Assembly: GCF_018531465.1 (NCBI RefSeq)
Contig: NZ_JAHDTF010000028.1
Coordinates: forward strand, 62,001 to 126,000
Length of the DNA: 64,000 nucleotides
Source of the DNA: Sphaerisporangium fuscum
Lineage (GTDB): Bacteria; Actinomycetota; Actinomycetes; Streptosporangiales; Streptosporangiaceae
Direction: 5' to 3'
Both the position numbers and the translations under genes were made by a program. How positions within the stretch are numbered: the first letter of the stretch is position 1; every line of letters begins with the position of its first letter. Below are positions 63,662 to 64,000 of the stretch, in pieces. The notes under the pieces were generated by a model, which saw only the letters and a list, made by a program, of their open reading frames with translations, searched no databases and had not been told where the DNA came from.

Positions 63662-64000
63662 TCAGGGATCACGGTGGGTGGGCCGGGGGCCGTGCCAGTC
63701 GAGGCATATGACGGTGGCGTCGTCGGCCATGTGGCCGTGGCAGGCGTTCAGCACGGCGGAGGTCAGGGCTTGGACGACCTGTCGGGGATGACGGTGGCGG
63801 GTGTCGTGGAGAACGTCGGGCAGGTCGACGGCTTCGGCCCCGCGCTCTTGCATGCCGTCGGTGAGCAGCAGCAGCCGGTCACCGGCACGCAGGTCCAGCC
63901 GCTGCACCTGGTAGGGCTCGGCGACCCCGAAGGGCGTGTCGATGTCGAGGGGCACTTCCGACACCGCCCCCTCGCGCAGCCGCAGCGGCCACGGGTGGCC
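63662..64000 (-). CDS. PP2C/SpoIIE-type serine phosphatase, C-terminal part
   Basis: Only the last 112 residues are inside the window; the gene continues beyond 64000. The visible part starts GHPWPLRLREGAVSEV and holds the SpoIIE/PP2C hallmarks GDRLLLLTDGMQERG and HMADDATVICLDW with the metal-binding Asp residues. Such RsbU-like phosphatases control anti-sigma factor antagonists in stress or developmental signalling. Upstream sensor domains cannot be seen. Confidence 0.88.
   Translation of the reverse strand, partial: GHPWPLRLREGAVSEVPLDIDTPFGVAEPYQVQRLDLRAGDRLLLLTDGMQERGAEAVDLPDVLHDTRHRHPRQVVQALTSAVLNACHGHMADDATVICLDWHGPRPTHRDP

Overview
The window is very GC-rich DNA with dense, short-spaced genes and actinomycete markers: RbpA with a SigR-type promoter, a separate Lnt/Ppm1 pair, FxsA, F420/FMN split-barrel enzymes, an ECF41 sigma factor and a SCO6745-family protein. 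It most likely comes from a soil actinomycete chromosome; a Streptosporangiales-like organism is my inference. No rRNA, tRNA, CRISPR array or replication origin was seen.

Left part (about 0.4-21 kb). lnt-ppm1 (lipoprotein N-acylation and polyprenol-phosphate-mannose synthesis) is followed by fxsA, an XRE/MmyB regulator divergent from a dienelactone hydrolase-CMD fusion, rbpA, a MerR regulator divergent from an NTF2-like protein, a PLP dehydratase, a LysE exporter, a TetR regulator, chorismate mutase, a VOC protein, a nitronate monooxygenase beside a deleted flavohemoprotein, a large secreted repeat protein, a split-barrel oxidoreductase and an NAD-dependent DNA ligase.

Middle part (21-35 kb). 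After a PfpI-like gene divergent from a LysR regulator comes a catabolic-looking block. A CYP124/125/142-like P450 is divergent from its 3Fe-4S ferredoxin and ferredoxin reductase, with a class III extradiol dioxygenase remnant, a TetR and a MarR nearby. Three matching inverted repeats next to -10 boxes suggest that the MarR represses itself and both P450/ferredoxin promoters. Upstream on the minus strand, an LAL-type LuxR precedes an overlapping M24-like/SRPBCC/MBL operon. An ArsR/MFS pair follows.

Right part (35-64 kb). This is an accessory region rich in regulators (TetR x4, PadR, GbsR, AraC, ECF41), each usually beside one enzyme or transporter and with visible operators. Decayed genes lie between them: ISL3 and IS5 transposase pieces, NmrA, amidohydrolase, FMN reductase, ABC-F, P450/ferredoxin and MerR fragments.

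The most interesting locus is at 52.2-55.5 kb. A small two-helix membrane protein overlaps an NB-ARC/TPR (NLR-like) STAND ATPase by an ATGA stop-start. Both carry the same 15-residue pattern, G-x-[IL]-x-Q-[IV]-x-x-V-x-G-x-V-x-I: twice in the tail of the membrane protein and once at the N-terminus of the NLR. This is the layout of an amyloid-signalling NLR/effector pair and suggests a membrane-acting immune or cell-death module. A second coherent circuit is the ECF41 sigma factor gene, which faces an FAD oxidoreductase gene across two near-identical outward-facing promoters, with a CMD gene next door.
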